From Pectobacterium polaris (GTDB lineage Bacteria; Pseudomonadota; Gammaproteobacteria; Enterobacterales; Enterobacteriaceae): a stretch of DNA of 64,000 nt. Position 1 is the first letter of the stretch, and each line of letters starts with the position of its first letter. The notes below the pieces were generated by a model. It searched no databases, had not been told where the DNA came from, and worked only from the letters and a program-made list of their open reading frames with translations. This document shows, piece by piece, positions 47,746 to 57,429 of the stretch. The position numbers were made by a program, and so were the translations under genes. The stretch covers positions 2,914,001-2,978,000 of the forward strand of contig NZ_CP017481.1 in assembly GCF_002307355.1 (NCBI RefSeq), given 5' to 3'.

Positions 47746-48435
47746 TTACTCGGTTTCATCACCGTAATACAGCTTACCGATGCGGATAATATCGCGTCCC
47801 TGTGATTTGCGATGCTTATTGGAATCACGCAGAGAATAAATGCAGCCGCAATACTCCTGTTGATAGAAACGTTCGCGTTTGCTGATTTCAATCATGCGCG
47901 ACGAGCCGCCGCCTTTGCGCCAGTTGTAATCCCAATAGGTCACGCCGGGATACTTCTGCGCGGCGTTATGCCCACACTCGGTAATCTGCTGCATATTTTT
48001 CCAGCGTGAAATTCCCAGCGAACTGGAAATGACGCTAAAGCCGTTTTCTGCGGCGTACAGCGCCGTGCGTTCGAAGCGCATATCAAAACACATGGTGCAG
48101 CGAATTCCGCGTTCCGGTTCCCACTCCATGCCTTTAGCGCGTTCAAACCAGTTATCCGAGTCATAATCTGCATCGATGAAAGGCACGTTATGCTGTTCGG
48201 CGAAACGGATATTTTCTTCTTTGCGGATCAGGTATTCGCGCTGCGGGTGGATATTGGGGTTATAAAAGAAAATGGTGTAATCGATGCCAGAAGCGGTGAT
48301 GGCTTCCATGACTTCACCAGAGCAGGGCGCGCAGCAGGAGTGCAGCAACAGCTTGTCGGCATTATTCGGCAGAGAAAGCTGTGGACGTTGCAGTGCAGCG
48401 GTTTTGACGTTCTGCATAGTTTTGACATTCGACAT
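47746..48435 (-). CDS. queH: Epoxyqueuosine reductase QueH
   Basis: Performs the last step of queuosine tRNA modification, reducing epoxyqueuosine; it is the non-cobalamin alternative to QueG. It has 229 residues. The iron-sulfur cysteines are in HSCCAPCSG (Cys34, Cys35, Cys38), RCTMCFDMR and the C-terminal [21 protein letters not shown] and [11 protein letters not shown] are also family features. A second ATG at residue 7 gives an alternative start at 48417. It is divergent from dusC, another tRNA modification gene, 209 bases away. Confidence 0.92.
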   Translation of the reverse strand: MSNVKTMQNVKTAALQRPQLSLPNNADKLLLHSCCAPCSGEVMEAITASGIDYTIFFYNPNIHPQREYLIRKEENIRFAEQHNVPFIDADYDSDNWFERAKGMEWEPERGIRCTMCFDMRFERTALYAAENGFSVISSSLGISRWKNMQQITECGHNAAQKYPGVTYWDYNWRKGGGSSRMIEISKRERFYQQEYCGCIYSLRDSNKHRKSQGRDIIRIGKLYYGDETE

Positions 48436-48644
48436 AAGAAATGGTCACTTCGTTGTGGTCCGCAAGGACGGTGTCGGCACAAGTTCGTCACGAATTATTG
48501 ATGATATGCTCACAAGAGGCAACCTCATGGCCTACCTAGCGTTATCTTTCCCGTTGCGTTCCCCGTACAATACCCCCTAAGATTGCCTGCTTTTTTTGGC
48601 CTGAATGGCTGTGGTTAACGATCGAATGGTTACCGAGTAGCGTT

Positions 48645-49577
48645 ATGCGTGTTCTGCTTGCCCCGATGGAAGGGGTTCTCGACTCATTGGTGCGAGAACT
48701 GCTGACTGAAGTAAATGATTATGACCTGTGCATCACCGAATTTTTACGCGTGGTGGATCAGTGTCTGCCGGTTAAATCCTTTTATCGCCTTTGCCCGGAA
48801 TTACACCATGCCAGCCGCACGCCGTCAGGTACGCTGGTACGTGTTCAGCTACTGGGACAATATCCACAGTGGCTGGCGGAAAATGCGGCACGTGCTGTCG
48901 AACTGGGTTCGTATGGCGTCGATCTTAACTGCGGCTGCCCGTCGAAGCTGGTGAACGGCAGCGGGGGCGGGGCGACGTTGCTGAAAGATCCCGAGCTGAT
49001 TTATCAGGGCGCAAAAGCGATGCGTGAGGCGGTGCCCGCACACTTGCCGGTTACGGTGAAAATCCGTCTGGGTTGGGATTCTGGTGCTCGCCAGTTTGAG
49101 ATTGCCGACGCGGTACAGCAGGCGGGCGCAAGCGAACTGGCCGTGCATGGCCGTACGAAAGAAGACGGGTATAAAGCCGAATGCATTAACTGGCAGGCAA
49201 TAGGGGAAATCCGCCAGCGCCTGCAAATTCCGGTGATCGCCAACGGCGAAATCTGGGACTGGCAAAGCGCGCAGGACTGTATGGCGACAACGGGCTGCGA
49301 CGCGGTGATGATCGGGCGGGGCGCGCTGAATGTGCCGAACCTGAGCCGCGTGATTAAGTATAACGAACCGCGCATGCCGTGGCCGGAGGTCATGCTGCTG
49401 CTACAAAAGTATGTGCAGTTGGAAAAGCAGGGCGACACGGGACTGTATCACGTCGCGCGCATCAAACAGTGGCTCGGCTATTTGCGTAAAGAGTACGACG
49501 ACGCCACCGACTTATTCAGCGAGATCCGCACGTTAAAGACCTCGGCGGATATCGCCCGTGTGATTGGTGAGCCATAG
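48645..49577 (+). CDS. dusC: tRNA-dihydrouridine(16) synthase
   Basis: FMN-dependent reductase that makes dihydrouridine at position 16 of tRNA, 310 residues (315 in E. coli). [31 protein letters not shown], with the flavin-binding start, [22 protein letters not shown] with the catalytic cysteine in the NCGCP motif, [16 protein letters not shown] and [10 protein letters not shown] are family segments. It stands alone, with mmuP 187 bases downstream. Confidence 0.95.
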   Translation: MRVLLAPMEGVLDSLVRELLTEVNDYDLCITEFLRVVDQCLPVKSFYRLCPELHHASRTPSGTLVRVQLLGQYPQWLAENAARAVELGSYGVDLNCGCPSKLVNGSGGGATLLKDPELIYQGAKAMREAVPAHLPVTVKIRLGWDSGARQFEIADAVQQAGASELAVHGRTKEDGYKAECINWQAIGEIRQRLQIPVIANGEIWDWQSAQDCMATTGCDAVMIGRGALNVPNLSRVIKYNEPRMPWPEVMLLLQKYVQLEKQGDTGLYHVARIKQWLGYLRKEYDDATDLFSEIRTLKTSADIARVIGEP

Positions 49578-49739
49578 GCGCTCACCGTTTCCTCATTTTC
49601 TACCTTCCTACATCTGCCTTCCTACGCTTCGTGTTCTCATCACGCTGTTCAGATTTAACGCACCCATCACTCTCGCGCTGGCCTGTACTTTACTTTACGA
49701 ATCGGTTGACGGTATAACACTTCATCTATCTGGAAGTTT

Positions 49740-49755
49740 AGACGTCTATAAAGAA
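49740..49755 (+). promoter_or_regulatory. MetJ (met box) operator of mmuPM
   Basis: AGACGTCT at 49740-49747 is a perfect met box. The preceding eight bases (GGAAGTTT) match it at five of eight positions, so tandem binding by MetJ is plausible. It lies 17 bases before the mmuP ATG, next to a possible TTGACG -35 hexamer at 49706. Repression by MetJ-SAM would fit a methionine-forming pathway. Confidence 0.75.
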
Positions 49756-49763
49756 AGGTCATC

Positions 49764-51176
49764 ATGGAACAACATGCATCAGGCACGGAAGGGCAGTTTA
49801 AGCGCACCATGAAGGCTCGCCATTTGGTGATGCTTTCGCTCGGCGGCGTCATCGGCACTGGCCTGTTTTTCAATACGGGCTACATTATTTCCACGACGGG
49901 TGCGGCCGGGACGCTATTGGCGTATCTGATCGGCGCGCTGGTGGTGTATCTGGTGATGCTGAGTCTGGGTGAGCTGTCCGTCGCCATGCCGGAAACCGGA
50001 GCGTTCCATGTGTATGCTTCCCGCTATCTCAGCCCGGCTACCGGTTATACCGTGGCGTGGCTGTATTGGCTGACGTGGACGGTTGCGCTAGGTTCCAGCC
50101 TGACTGCTGCCGGTTTTTGCATGCAGTATTGGTTCCCACAGGTGCCAGTCTGGACCTGGTGTCTGCTGTTTTGTGTGCTGATCTATCTGCTGAATATCGT
50201 GTCGTCCCGCTTCTTTGCCGAAGGCGAATTCTGGTTCTCTATCGTTAAAGTCGTCACGATTCTCGCTTTTATCGTGCTCGGTGCTGGCGCGATGTTTGGC
50301 TTTATTCCGATGCAGGACGGTTCACCTGCGCCGTTCTTCCAGAACATTACCGCGTCTGGCTGGCTCCCATACGGTGGCCTGCCAATATTGATGACGATGG
50401 TGGCGGTGAACTTCGCCTTCTCCGGTACGGAGCTGATCGGCATCGCGGCTGGAGAAACCGAGAATCCGCAGAAGGTCGTGCCGATGGCGATTCGTACTAC
50501 CGTTGCGCGACTGGTGATCTTCTTTCTGGGCACGGTGCTGGTGCTGGCGGCACTCATTCCGATGGAAGAGGCCGGTATCGCTAAAAGCCCGTTTGTGCTG
50601 GTGTTTGAAAAGATTGGTATTCCTTACGCCGCCGATATTTTTAATTTCGTGATTTTGACGGCGATCCTGTCCGCCGCTAACTCGGGGCTGTATGCCTCGG
50701 GGCGTATGCTGTGGTCGCTGTCCAACGAAGGCACGTTGCCGCGCCGTTTTTCTCGTCTGACGCGCCGTGGCATTCCGCTTTTTGCGATCTCCATCAGTAT
50801 GCTGGGCGGGCTGTTGGCGCTGTTTTCCAGCGTGGTCGCGCCAGATACCGTCTACGTGGCACTGTCCGCGATTTCTGGTTTTGCCGTGGTGGCGGTGTGG
50901 TTAAGCATCTGCGCCTCGCACTATATGTTCCGCCGTCACCATGTCCGCTCGGGAAAACCGCTTTCCGACCTGCAATATCGCGCCCCTTGGTTCCCCATCA
51001 CGCCGATTCTTGGTTTCCTGCTGTGTCTGCTGGCCTGCGTCGGGCTGGCGTTTGACCCAAGCCAGCGGATTGCGCTGTGGTGTGGAATTCCGTTTGTCGC
51101 ACTGTGCTATGGTGCTTATTATTTCACGCAGTCAATGAAGAAACGTAGATTAACGGGAGTGGAAGACATTGCGTAA
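49764..51176 (+). CDS. mmuP: S-methylmethionine permease MmuP
   Basis: APC-superfamily amino acid transporter, 470 residues (467 in E. coli), twelve helices. The N-terminal cytoplasmic tail is followed by [24 protein letters not shown], the amino-acid backbone-binding motif region. [26 protein letters not shown] and [25 protein letters not shown] are typical. The assignment to S-methylmethionine rests on similarity and the overlap of its end with mmuM. S-methylmethionine is abundant in plants, so uptake suits a plant-associated host. It is under a met box. Confidence 0.93.
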   Translation: MEQHASGTEGQFKRTMKARHLVMLSLGGVIGTGLFFNTGYIISTTGAAGTLLAYLIGALVVYLVMLSLGELSVAMPETGAFHVYASRYLSPATGYTVAWLYWLTWTVALGSSLTAAGFCMQYWFPQVPVWTWCLLFCVLIYLLNIVSSRFFAEGEFWFSIVKVVTILAFIVLGAGAMFGFIPMQDGSPAPFFQNITASGWLPYGGLPILMTMVAVNFAFSGTELIGIAAGETENPQKVVPMAIRTTVARLVIFFLGTVLVLAALIPMEEAGIAKSPFVLVFEKIGIPYAADIFNFVILTAILSAANSGLYASGRMLWSLSNEGTLPRRFSRLTRRGIPLFAISISMLGGLLALFSSVVAPDTVYVALSAISGFAVVAVWLSICASHYMFRRHHVRSGKPLSDLQYRAPWFPITPILGFLLCLLACVGLAFDPSQRIALWCGIPFVALCYGAYYFTQSMKKRRLTGVEDIA

Positions 51177-52116
51177 AAATACGGTTACCGAAATGCTGGC
51201 GACGGCATCAACGATTGTGCTGGACGGTGCGTTGGCGACCGAACTGGAAGCGCGCGGCTGTGATTTAACCGATCCGCTGTGGTCGGCGAAAGTGCTGGTT
51301 GAAAATCCGGCGCTGATTTATCAGGTGCATCTCGATTATTTCAAAGCTGGGGCACAGTGTGCGATTACCGCCAGTTATCAGGCGACGCCGCAAGGATTTG
51401 AGGCGCGCGGGTATAGCGAAGCGGAGTCACTGGCGCTGATTGCCAAGAGCGTACAGCTGGCGGCGCAGGCGCGGGATGATTACCGTCGCGATAATCCGCA
51501 AGCTGGGACGCTGCTGGTGGCGGGGTCGGTGGGGCCGTACGGTGCCTATCTGGCGGATGGTTCGGAGTATCGCGGCGATTACCAGCTGCCGCAGGCCGAG
51601 ATGATGGCGTTTCATCGGCCGCGTATCGCGGCGCTGCATGAAGCGGGTGCCGATCTGCTGGCCTGCGAGACGCTGCCGTCTTTTGCCGAAATAGAGGCGC
51701 TGATTGCGTTACTGGCCGAGTTCCCTCAGGCGCAGGCCTGGTTCTCCTTCACATTGCGTGACAGCGAACACCTCAGCGACGGCACACCATTGCGCACAGT
51801 GCTGGCGCGGGTCAATGCCTGTTCACAGGTGGTCGCTGTGGGTATCAACTGCATCGCGCTGGAAAACGTGACGCCAGCGCTGACGCACCTGTCCTCGCTG
51901 ACGGATTTGCCGTTGGTGGTTTATCCCAATTCCGGCGAGCAGTATGATGCGGTAACGAAAACCTGGAGCAACGCCCACGATGACGCCTGCTCGCTGACAG
52001 CCTATTTGCCCGAGTGGCAGGCAGCAGGTGCACGTCTGATTGGTGGCTGTTGCCGAACCACGCCCGCTGATATCGCCGGTATTGCACGCTGCTGCCAGCA
52101 TGAGGGTCAGCACTAA
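51169..52116 (+). CDS. mmuM: Homocysteine S-methyltransferase MmuM
   Basis: Zinc enzyme that methylates homocysteine with S-methylmethionine, giving two methionines, 315 residues (310 in E. coli). It starts at a TTG overlapping the mmuP stop by 8 bases; an ATG at 51193 is possible but would shorten the protein before [13 protein letters not shown]. Zinc ligands are expected in the NCIALENV region (Cys near residue 227) and the C-terminal GGCCRTTP pair. [20 protein letters not shown] is conserved. It forms an operon with mmuP, and the next gene starts 17 bases later. Confidence 0.95.
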   Translation: MRKNTVTEMLATASTIVLDGALATELEARGCDLTDPLWSAKVLVENPALIYQVHLDYFKAGAQCAITASYQATPQGFEARGYSEAESLALIAKSVQLAAQARDDYRRDNPQAGTLLVAGSVGPYGAYLADGSEYRGDYQLPQAEMMAFHRPRIAALHEAGADLLACETLPSFAEIEALIALLAEFPQAQAWFSFTLRDSEHLSDGTPLRTVLARVNACSQVVAVGINCIALENVTPALTHLSSLTDLPLVVYPNSGEQYDAVTKTWSNAHDDACSLTAYLPEWQAAGARLIGGCCRTTPADIAGIARCCQHEGQH

Positions 52117-52132
52117 ATAAGGGGATGCTGTG

Positions 52133-52681
52133 ATGGAAAATGATGTGAACCTGCAACAGGCGTATTCGCTTGCCAGACAGCGTGTCGCGCCGGGTGTGCC
52201 GGTAACGGTGCTGTACATTGGCGAACAGCAGACGACGGTTGTCTGCGGAACGGCGTCACAACCGTCGGCAACCCTGCAATTGACCATCGGTTTTGACAAA
52301 ACGGCGTCGGTGTTTTTCAAGCACCTTCCCCCCACGCCAGACGAAATGGAGCGGGCGATCATGGCGGTAGAGGATGAAGTGACGCGTATTCGCCACGACA
52401 TTCCTGCGGATTCCGTTCTGTTTTCTTTCGACCCCGCATTGGTGGCCCTCGCACAGATTTCGGGAGCAGAAGAAGAGGAAGCAGGCTGGCGTTTACCGCA
52501 AGATGACATGGAACGGACATTTAAACGTCTGGAACGCGTCATGCAGGGGAGTCCGGCGACCTGGGAGGGGATTCCGCTAGAGAACGCTTTCTCCGCCCGA
52601 TTGCTGATTTTTCGTGAGTTTATGCACCATCACGGCTTCGATTCTGCACTGATTTTGCTATTACCAGCAGTTGCTGCGTGA
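52133..52681 (+). CDS. Unrecognised protein downstream of mmuM
   Basis: A 182-residue hydrophilic protein that I cannot assign to a family. No signal peptide or membrane segment is seen before the C-terminus. It contains several acidic helices (EMERAIMAVEDEVTRIRHD and AEEEEAGWRLPQDDMERTF) and ends in a hydrophobic stretch FDSALILLLPAVAA. A clear AAGGGG ribosome binding site precedes the ATG at 52133. It lies 16 bases after mmuM in the same direction and before a terminator, so it is probably the third gene of the mmu operon. Its codon use looks like that of its neighbours. Confidence 0.7.
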   Translation: MENDVNLQQAYSLARQRVAPGVPVTVLYIGEQQTTVVCGTASQPSATLQLTIGFDKTASVFFKHLPPTPDEMERAIMAVEDEVTRIRHDIPADSVLFSFDPALVALAQISGAEEEEAGWRLPQDDMERTFKRLERVMQGSPATWEGIPLENAFSARLLIFREFMHHHGFDSALILLLPAVAA

Positions 52682-53079
52682 AGAACTAGCGGTTTTCCTC
52701 TTCTCAGCTACTATTAACGGCGGTCAGCGTCCAGCAAGGATTCTGACCGCATTTTTTTGCTGGGAAATCGCCGATAGCATTCATCTACAGATATTCATTG
52801 CCAGGAAATTGCACTCGGGATATCTGACGTTGTAAGGTAATAACACAGCATGATTACCAAGGTCATGCCATCGCGTTGTCAGGATGCGACAGGATGTAGG
52901 GTGTTAATCAAGGAGGATGAGAGGACGGCCATTGGGCCATATTATGTTACCTGTATGATCTATTTTACGGATGACCGAATCATTATTATCTTGAATTTCC
53001 GTATGTCAGCGTAATAAAGCGCTGATCGATATGGCGGAGAGTCAATTTTATTTCAGGGAATCCAGTGAGGGGAAAGAAC
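52682..53079 (+). other. Intergenic region before the adenylate cyclase gene
   Basis: About 400 bases with the terminator at 52720-52757 and otherwise no gene or clear regulatory site. Composition becomes AT-rich at 52940-53060, where the promoter of the class IV cyclase gene should lie. Confidence 0.6.
52720..52757 (+). terminator. Terminator at the end of the mmu operon
   Basis: GCGGTCAG pairs with CTGACCGC eight bases over a 17-base loop, followed by A and seven T residues. It begins 38 bases after the stop of the unrecognised gene. Confidence 0.85.
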
Positions 53080-53622
53080 ATGGTTGAACATTTCACAGGG
53101 AAATATGAAGTTGAACTTAAATTTCGCATCGACGATATAGCCGTTTTTAGGAATACGCTTTTTAGCCTTCATCCCGAGGCTTTCGTCTTTGAAAATAAAG
53201 AACATGATGTTTATTACGATGATGCAGAGAATAGTCTGCGACAGCAAAATATCAAAATGCTGGTGCGTCGTATGGAGCCATCGGGCATTAAGCTCTGGAT
53301 TGTGAAAGGGCCAGGCGTCGATCGCTGTGAAGCGGTTAACGTTGAAGGCTTTGAAAAAACCGACAGCATGTTACAGACGTTGGGGTATCAACCTCTTTTT
53401 GAAATTCATAAAATCCGCAGCATCTACTTTTTAAACGCCTTCCATATTACGCTCGATTATATTGAATCACTGGGTTATTTCGTCGAAATATCAGTGATGA
53501 CCGATGATGAAACCCAGTTGAAAGCACTCAGAGAACGGTGTATAGAGTGTGCGCTACGGCTTCAATTGCCATTGGATAATATTGAAACGAAATCTTATTA
53601 TCAATTATTAGGCTTTAATTAA
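53080..53622 (+). CDS. cyaB: Class IV adenylate cyclase (CYTH domain)
   Basis: Makes cAMP from ATP by a tunnel-fold CYTH enzyme unrelated to CyaA. It has 180 residues from the ATG at 53080, preceded by GAGGGG; a GTG at 53065 would add five residues. It resembles the Yersinia pestis AC-IV (179 residues) over its length, for example GKYEVELKF, WIVKGPGVDRCEA, SIYFLNAFHITLDY and SYYQLLGF at the end. The CYTH signature ExExK is Glu10, Glu12, Lys14. Physiological cAMP in this group comes mainly from CyaA, so the role of class IV is open. It stands alone. Confidence 0.87.
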   Translation: MVEHFTGKYEVELKFRIDDIAVFRNTLFSLHPEAFVFENKEHDVYYDDAENSLRQQNIKMLVRRMEPSGIKLWIVKGPGVDRCEAVNVEGFEKTDSMLQTLGYQPLFEIHKIRSIYFLNAFHITLDYIESLGYFVEISVMTDDETQLKALRERCIECALRLQLPLDNIETKSYYQLLGFN

Positions 53623-53679
53623 TTGTTCTTTTCTGGTTATTGAATTGTTGTTTTTATTGTTCTATTTGCACACGGGGAA

Positions 53680-54039
53680 ATGATGAAAAAATCTATTTCG
53701 GCGGCGCTGGCCACGTTAGTGATGGCGTTTTCTCTGTCCGTTCATGGCAGCGATGGGGTGCACTATAAAGACGGTGCCTACATCGGTAAAGCGCAGGGGA
53801 AGGCGGCAGAAGTTGAGGTCACGGTCAGCATTAAAGACGGGAAGATCGCCAATGCTGAAGTGTTGAAGCATGGCGATACGGAAGCGATGATGCTGAGCGC
53901 GACGGATCAGATTGTGCCGGAACTTATTGAGAAGCAGGACATTAACAAGGTGGATGCGGTAACGGGGGCAACGTTATCGAGTCAGGGCGTGATTAACGCA
54001 GTGAAACAGGCGCTGGAACAGGCCAAAGTCACACCGTAG
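53680..54039 (+). CDS. Exported FMN-binding domain protein
   Basis: Small periplasmic protein of 119 residues with a signal peptide (KSISAALATLVMAFSLSVHG) and an FMN_bind domain like that of NqrC/RnfG. The motif DAVTGATLSS at residues 92-101 is the site where ApbE attaches FMN covalently, most likely at Thr98. A start at 53683 is equally possible. An isolated FMN-bind protein next to a membrane protein suggests electron transfer across or within the envelope, for example to a periplasmic reductase. Its electron partners are unknown. Confidence 0.85.
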   Translation: MMKKSISAALATLVMAFSLSVHGSDGVHYKDGAYIGKAQGKAAEVEVTVSIKDGKIANAEVLKHGDTEAMMLSATDQIVPELIEKQDINKVDAVTGATLSSQGVINAVKQALEQAKVTP

Positions 54040-54101
54040 TCGCACCGATTTTTGGCTATCACCGTTAATGAAGGCCTGAGTGATTAAGGAGTCGCACTGC
54101 C

Positions 54102-54611
54102 GTGGAAAACCTGCTGATGATTCTGCGTCACACGCCTTACTGGGTGTGGATCGTTTTGGGTTACCTGATTTATGCCGGCGTAAAAGCCAGCCAGCCACGG
54201 CAGCAATCGTTGGTGCGGATGTTGGTTGTGCCGATGATTTTCATGGTGTGGGGCATCAGTGCGATTTTTCATACGCTGCGGCTCCCGCTTGCGGCGGCGG
54301 GCGGATTTCTGCTGGCGTTGATCATCGGGCTGGGCATCGGATGGGCGTGGGGGAAAACGTCAGGAACCTACTTGCCGGAATCGCGCCATTTTCAACGCAC
54401 CGGTTCGTGGTGGTCGCTGGTCTTGATGCTGCTGACGTTTTGTTCTCATTTCTACTTTTCCGTCCAGTTGGCTCTGTTTCCCGCGTTGGCGCATGACCCT
54501 GTATTCTGCCTGCTGTCCGGCGCGGCAAGTGGGATTACCGCAGGGATATTCAGCGGCGTCAGCCTGCGTTTGCTCAACCACATGCGCAAAATAAGACCGT
54601 CTCTGACGTAA
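54102..54611 (+). CDS. Uncharacterised four- or five-helix inner membrane protein
   Basis: 169 residues from a GTG, with about five hydrophobic segments (WVWIVLGYLIYAGV, VRMLVVPMIFMVWG, AAAGGFLLALIIGLGIGWAWG, SLVLMLLTFCSHFYF, LLSGAASGITAGIFSG). It resembles small conserved membrane proteins of unknown function (DUF6622-like). It follows the FMN-binding gene by 62 bases in the same direction and may anchor or receive electrons from that protein, but it has no heme-ligand histidine pair or cysteine cluster that would prove this. Confidence 0.72.
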   Translation: MENLLMILRHTPYWVWIVLGYLIYAGVKASQPRQQSLVRMLVVPMIFMVWGISAIFHTLRLPLAAAGGFLLALIIGLGIGWAWGKTSGTYLPESRHFQRTGSWWSLVLMLLTFCSHFYFSVQLALFPALAHDPVFCLLSGAASGITAGIFSGVSLRLLNHMRKIRPSLT

Positions 54612-54760
54612 CAGGATAAAAAACAGTAGGTTGCTCAAACCGTCTGTCAACATTTGTCACAAAGCTTTTCTGCTGTATGAGTGCGCAGGGAAGGGCGGTA
54701 AATTATAATGCCGATGCCCATCCCTTTCATTTAACAGAATACTGTTTAAGTTATTGAAGA

Positions 54761-55708
54761 ATGACTAAAAATTTTAAGCTTTCTCTTTTTGGCCTGTTAG
54801 TGCTGTCAACCCATGCTGTGATGTTGCCTCAGGCTATGGCGAAAGCGCCGACGTACTCCGCTGGCACTGCGCATCAGGAAATTGCTTCCGGTAGCGCCAT
54901 GGTCGTGGATCTGCGTGATAACCACATCCTTTATTCCAGCAATCCTGATGTGGTGGTGCCGATTGCTTCGGTGACGAAACTGATGACGGCGCTGGTGGTG
55001 CTGGATGCCAATCAACCGTTGGATGAAATTATCTCTGTCGATATCAGCCAGACGAAAGAAATGAAAGGGGTCTACTCACGCGTTCGTCTGAACAGTGAGA
55101 TCAGCCGCCGTGACATGCTGCTACTGGCGCTGATGTCATCAGAAAACCGCGCGGCGGCCAGTCTGGCGCACCACTATCCGGGCGGCTATCAGGCGTTTAT
55201 CCGCGCGATGAATGCCAAAGCCCGTGCGTTGGGGATGGCCCACACGCGCTATGTGGAGCCGACCGGGTTGTCCATCAATAATGTCTCGACTGCCCGCGAT
55301 CTCACCAAACTCCTGATTGCCAGCAAGCAATATCCGCTGCTGGGTCAGCTTAGTACCACTCAGGAGAAAACGGCGACGTTCTCCCACCCGGCGTACAGCC
55401 AGCCGTTCAGAAACACGAACCATCTGGTCTATAAAGAGGACTGGAGCATTCAGCTTACTAAAACGGGCTTCACGAATCAGGCAGGGCACTGTCTGGTGAT
55501 GCGTACGGTCATTAATCAGCGGCCTGTTGCGCTGGTGGTGTTGGATGCTTTCGGTAAATACACGCACTTTGCGGATGCTAACCGCCTGCGTAAGTGGATT
55601 GAAACCGGTAAGGTCAGCGAGGTGCCTGCCGCCGCGTTGAGCTATAAGAAACAAAAATCACTGGCTTCCCGCCAACCGCAGAGCATGGCGAGTATCGAAA
55701 CTGAATAA
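54761..55708 (+). CDS. pbpG: D-alanyl-D-alanine endopeptidase PBP7
   Basis: Periplasmic low-molecular-weight penicillin-binding protein that cuts peptidoglycan cross-links, 315 residues (310 in E. coli). A signal peptide precedes residue 27 or so. The catalytic motifs are SVTK at 70-73, SEN at 127-129 and KTG near residue 235 in [13 protein letters not shown]. The C-terminal [11 protein letters not shown] matches E. coli. A hairpin with C and G runs (55715-55741) follows. It is a single gene. Confidence 0.96.
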   Translation: MTKNFKLSLFGLLVLSTHAVMLPQAMAKAPTYSAGTAHQEIASGSAMVVDLRDNHILYSSNPDVVVPIASVTKLMTALVVLDANQPLDEIISVDISQTKEMKGVYSRVRLNSEISRRDMLLLALMSSENRAAASLAHHYPGGYQAFIRAMNAKARALGMAHTRYVEPTGLSINNVSTARDLTKLLIASKQYPLLGQLSTTQEKTATFSHPAYSQPFRNTNHLVYKEDWSIQLTKTGFTNQAGHCLVMRTVINQRPVALVVLDAFGKYTHFADANRLRKWIETGKVSEVPAAALSYKKQKSLASRQPQSMASIETE

Positions 55709-55714
55709 TCAGAA

Positions 55715-55741
55715 CTCCCCTTCCTGATGGTGTGGAAGGGG
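55715..55741. terminator. Hairpin after pbpG
   Basis: CCCCTTCC pairs with GGAAGGGG over a ten-base loop. No long T run follows. It lies between pbpG and the convergent glutathione S-transferase gene. Confidence 0.55.
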
Positions 55742-55785
55742 ATGTCTTAACGGTGGCTGAGCAAGCCACCGCTTGCGACGGGCTG

Positions 55786-56472
55786 TCACGCTCGAGCGCG
55801 AAAATCTTCTACCACTTCACCCGCTTTTTTCACTTCGTCATCATGCGCCACTTCACGCCAGGTTTCCGCTAATGCATCCTGTAGCCAACGCTGCATGGCA
55901 GGCTGTGCTAACAGATGCTCACAATAGGCAGTGGCTTCCGGCGAAACGGGAAGCTGGTAGGTTTTGATACGGAAGACAACCGGCGCAAAGAAGGCGTCCA
56001 CGGCTGAAAACTGTTTTCCTGCCAGAAACGGTCCGCCAAAGCGCGTCAGTCCTTCCTGCCACAGTTCGCAGATGCGGTTAATATCGTTACTGAGGGCAGG
56101 CGATATCTCATTCATTTTAACGCGCACGCCGCAGCTCATGGAGCAGATGTTACGCAGCTCGGTAAAGCCAGAATGCATTTCGGCAGCGGCACAGCGTGCC
56201 CAGGCGCGGGTTTTGGTATCAGCAGGCCAGACGCCGGGATGTTGTTCAGCCAGATACTCGGTAATCGCCAACGAATCCCAGACGGTGGTCTCGCCATCGA
56301 TCAGGCAGGGAACTTTTGCCGTCGGCGAAAAGGCCTTAAAGGCCGGCTGTGACATGCCCGGCGCAAAGGCAACCAGTTTCTCTTCGAAAGGAATCGACAG
56401 CGCTTTCAACAGCACCCACGGACGCAGTGACCAAGAGGAATAGTTTTTATTGGCGATATACAGCTGATACAT
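55786..56472 (-). CDS. Glutathione S-transferase family protein
   Basis: 228 residues from the ATG at 56472, which begins MYQLYIANKNYSSWSLRPW. A longer frame runs upstream to 56649 into the deoR gene and is rejected. The thioredoxin-like N-terminus has SSWSLRPW, with a serine or tyrosine at the glutathione site, and VPCLIDGETTVWDSLAITEYLAE, with cis-Pro and the ESLAI-like glutathione-binding helix. The C-terminal domain is all helical with GPFLAGKQFSAVDAFFAP. Substrate unknown; E. coli YfcF is of similar size. It is convergent with pbpG. Confidence 0.88.
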   Translation of the reverse strand: MYQLYIANKNYSSWSLRPWVLLKALSIPFEEKLVAFAPGMSQPAFKAFSPTAKVPCLIDGETTVWDSLAITEYLAEQHPGVWPADTKTRAWARCAAAEMHSGFTELRNICSMSCGVRVKMNEISPALSNDINRICELWQEGLTRFGGPFLAGKQFSAVDAFFAPVVFRIKTYQLPVSPEATAYCEHLLAQPAMQRWLQDALAETWREVAHDDEVKKAGEVVEDFRARA

Positions 56473-56624
56473 GTCTGATGCTCCTTGTGTTAACGAAGCC
56501 TTAGCATTAGCACGAAAGGTAGGAGAAATCATCTTGCATCGAGTCGCCCACGCGTGTGTATGAGAATCCGCGGTGAGAGAAAATCGAGGCGATGAATCAC
56601 GGAGAGGTGATTCATCGTGGTTTA

Positions 56625-57395
56625 TCAGGCCAAAATAATCTGTTGGCAATGCATCTGTAGTAATGACAGTTCGGGTTTATCCGCACTGGAGGCATCCGTC
56701 ACGACCATATCGATTTCCGGCATGGTGGCATAGACAACCCGACTGGTGACGCCAATCTTGCTGCGATCCGCGAGGATAATGCGCGTTCTGGCATATTGCA
56801 CCATGGATCGGGCAATGGCCGCCTCGTGGTGAGCAAAACTGGTGGCGCCGGAGGCGGCATCTATCCCGACCGGAGAGAGAAGCGCCACGTCGGCACGGTA
56901 GCGTTGCAGCTCATTAAGGGTCACATCACCGCTGGTTGCCTGTGCTGAGGCTCCCATGTATCCACCGAGTAGTATCACGCTATGCTGTGCGACAGATTCC
57001 GTTGCGGTGAGTTTCTGCGCGACGGTTAGGCTATTGGTGATGACGGTCATCCCCGGCATGGAGAGCAGTTCGTCGGCTAGCAGAGACGTTGTACTGCCAG
57101 CATCGATAAACAGGGTTTGCCCGGCCTTTAACTGCTGTACCGCTGCACGGGCAATGGCCTGCTTTTCTTTTTCACGCACGGTGTTGCGAATGGACAACGG
57201 CGGTTCCGGTTCCTGTGTTGTTGCCACGATCCCGCCATGGACACGGCGCAGGGCACCTGCCGCTTCCAGCTTCAGAATATCGCGTCGTACTGTTTCACGC
57301 GAAACGCCGAGATGTTGAATAATTTTCTCCGTGCTCACTCGGTTTAACGTTGAGAGCAAGGCCTGTATGCGATGTAACCGCGTTTCTTCTAACAT
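56625..57395 (-). CDS. DeoR-family transcriptional regulator
   Basis: Repressor of 256 residues with an N-terminal helix-turn-helix (VSTEKIIQHLGVSRETVRRDILKLEAAGALRRVHGG shortened as VSRETVRRDI) and a C-terminal sugar-phosphate-type sensor (DAGSTTSLLADELL, VITNSLTVAQKL, ILLGGYMG, LADRSKIG). It follows the fused permease gene by 34 bases in the same direction and is therefore likely the last gene of the phosphonate-type transporter unit, which it presumably regulates. DeoR regulators usually sense phosphorylated metabolites, which fits an aminoalkyl-phosphate or phosphonate pathway. Confidence 0.87.
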   Translation of the reverse strand: MLEETRLHRIQALLSTLNRVSTEKIIQHLGVSRETVRRDILKLEAAGALRRVHGGIVATTQEPEPPLSIRNTVREKEKQAIARAAVQQLKAGQTLFIDAGSTTSLLADELLSMPGMTVITNSLTVAQKLTATESVAQHSVILLGGYMGASAQATSGDVTLNELQRYRADVALLSPVGIDAASGATSFAHHEAAIARSMVQYARTRIILADRSKIGVTSRVVYATMPEIDMVVTDASSADKPELSLLQMHCQQIILA

Positions 57396-57429
57396 AGCTG
57401 TCCATTCGTTGATGTTCTGAAACCAGTTA

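Noticed and set aside
52840..52900. Short CAGGATG-type direct repeats before the adenylate cyclase
   Set aside because: Only seven to eight bases long and imperfect; expected by chance.
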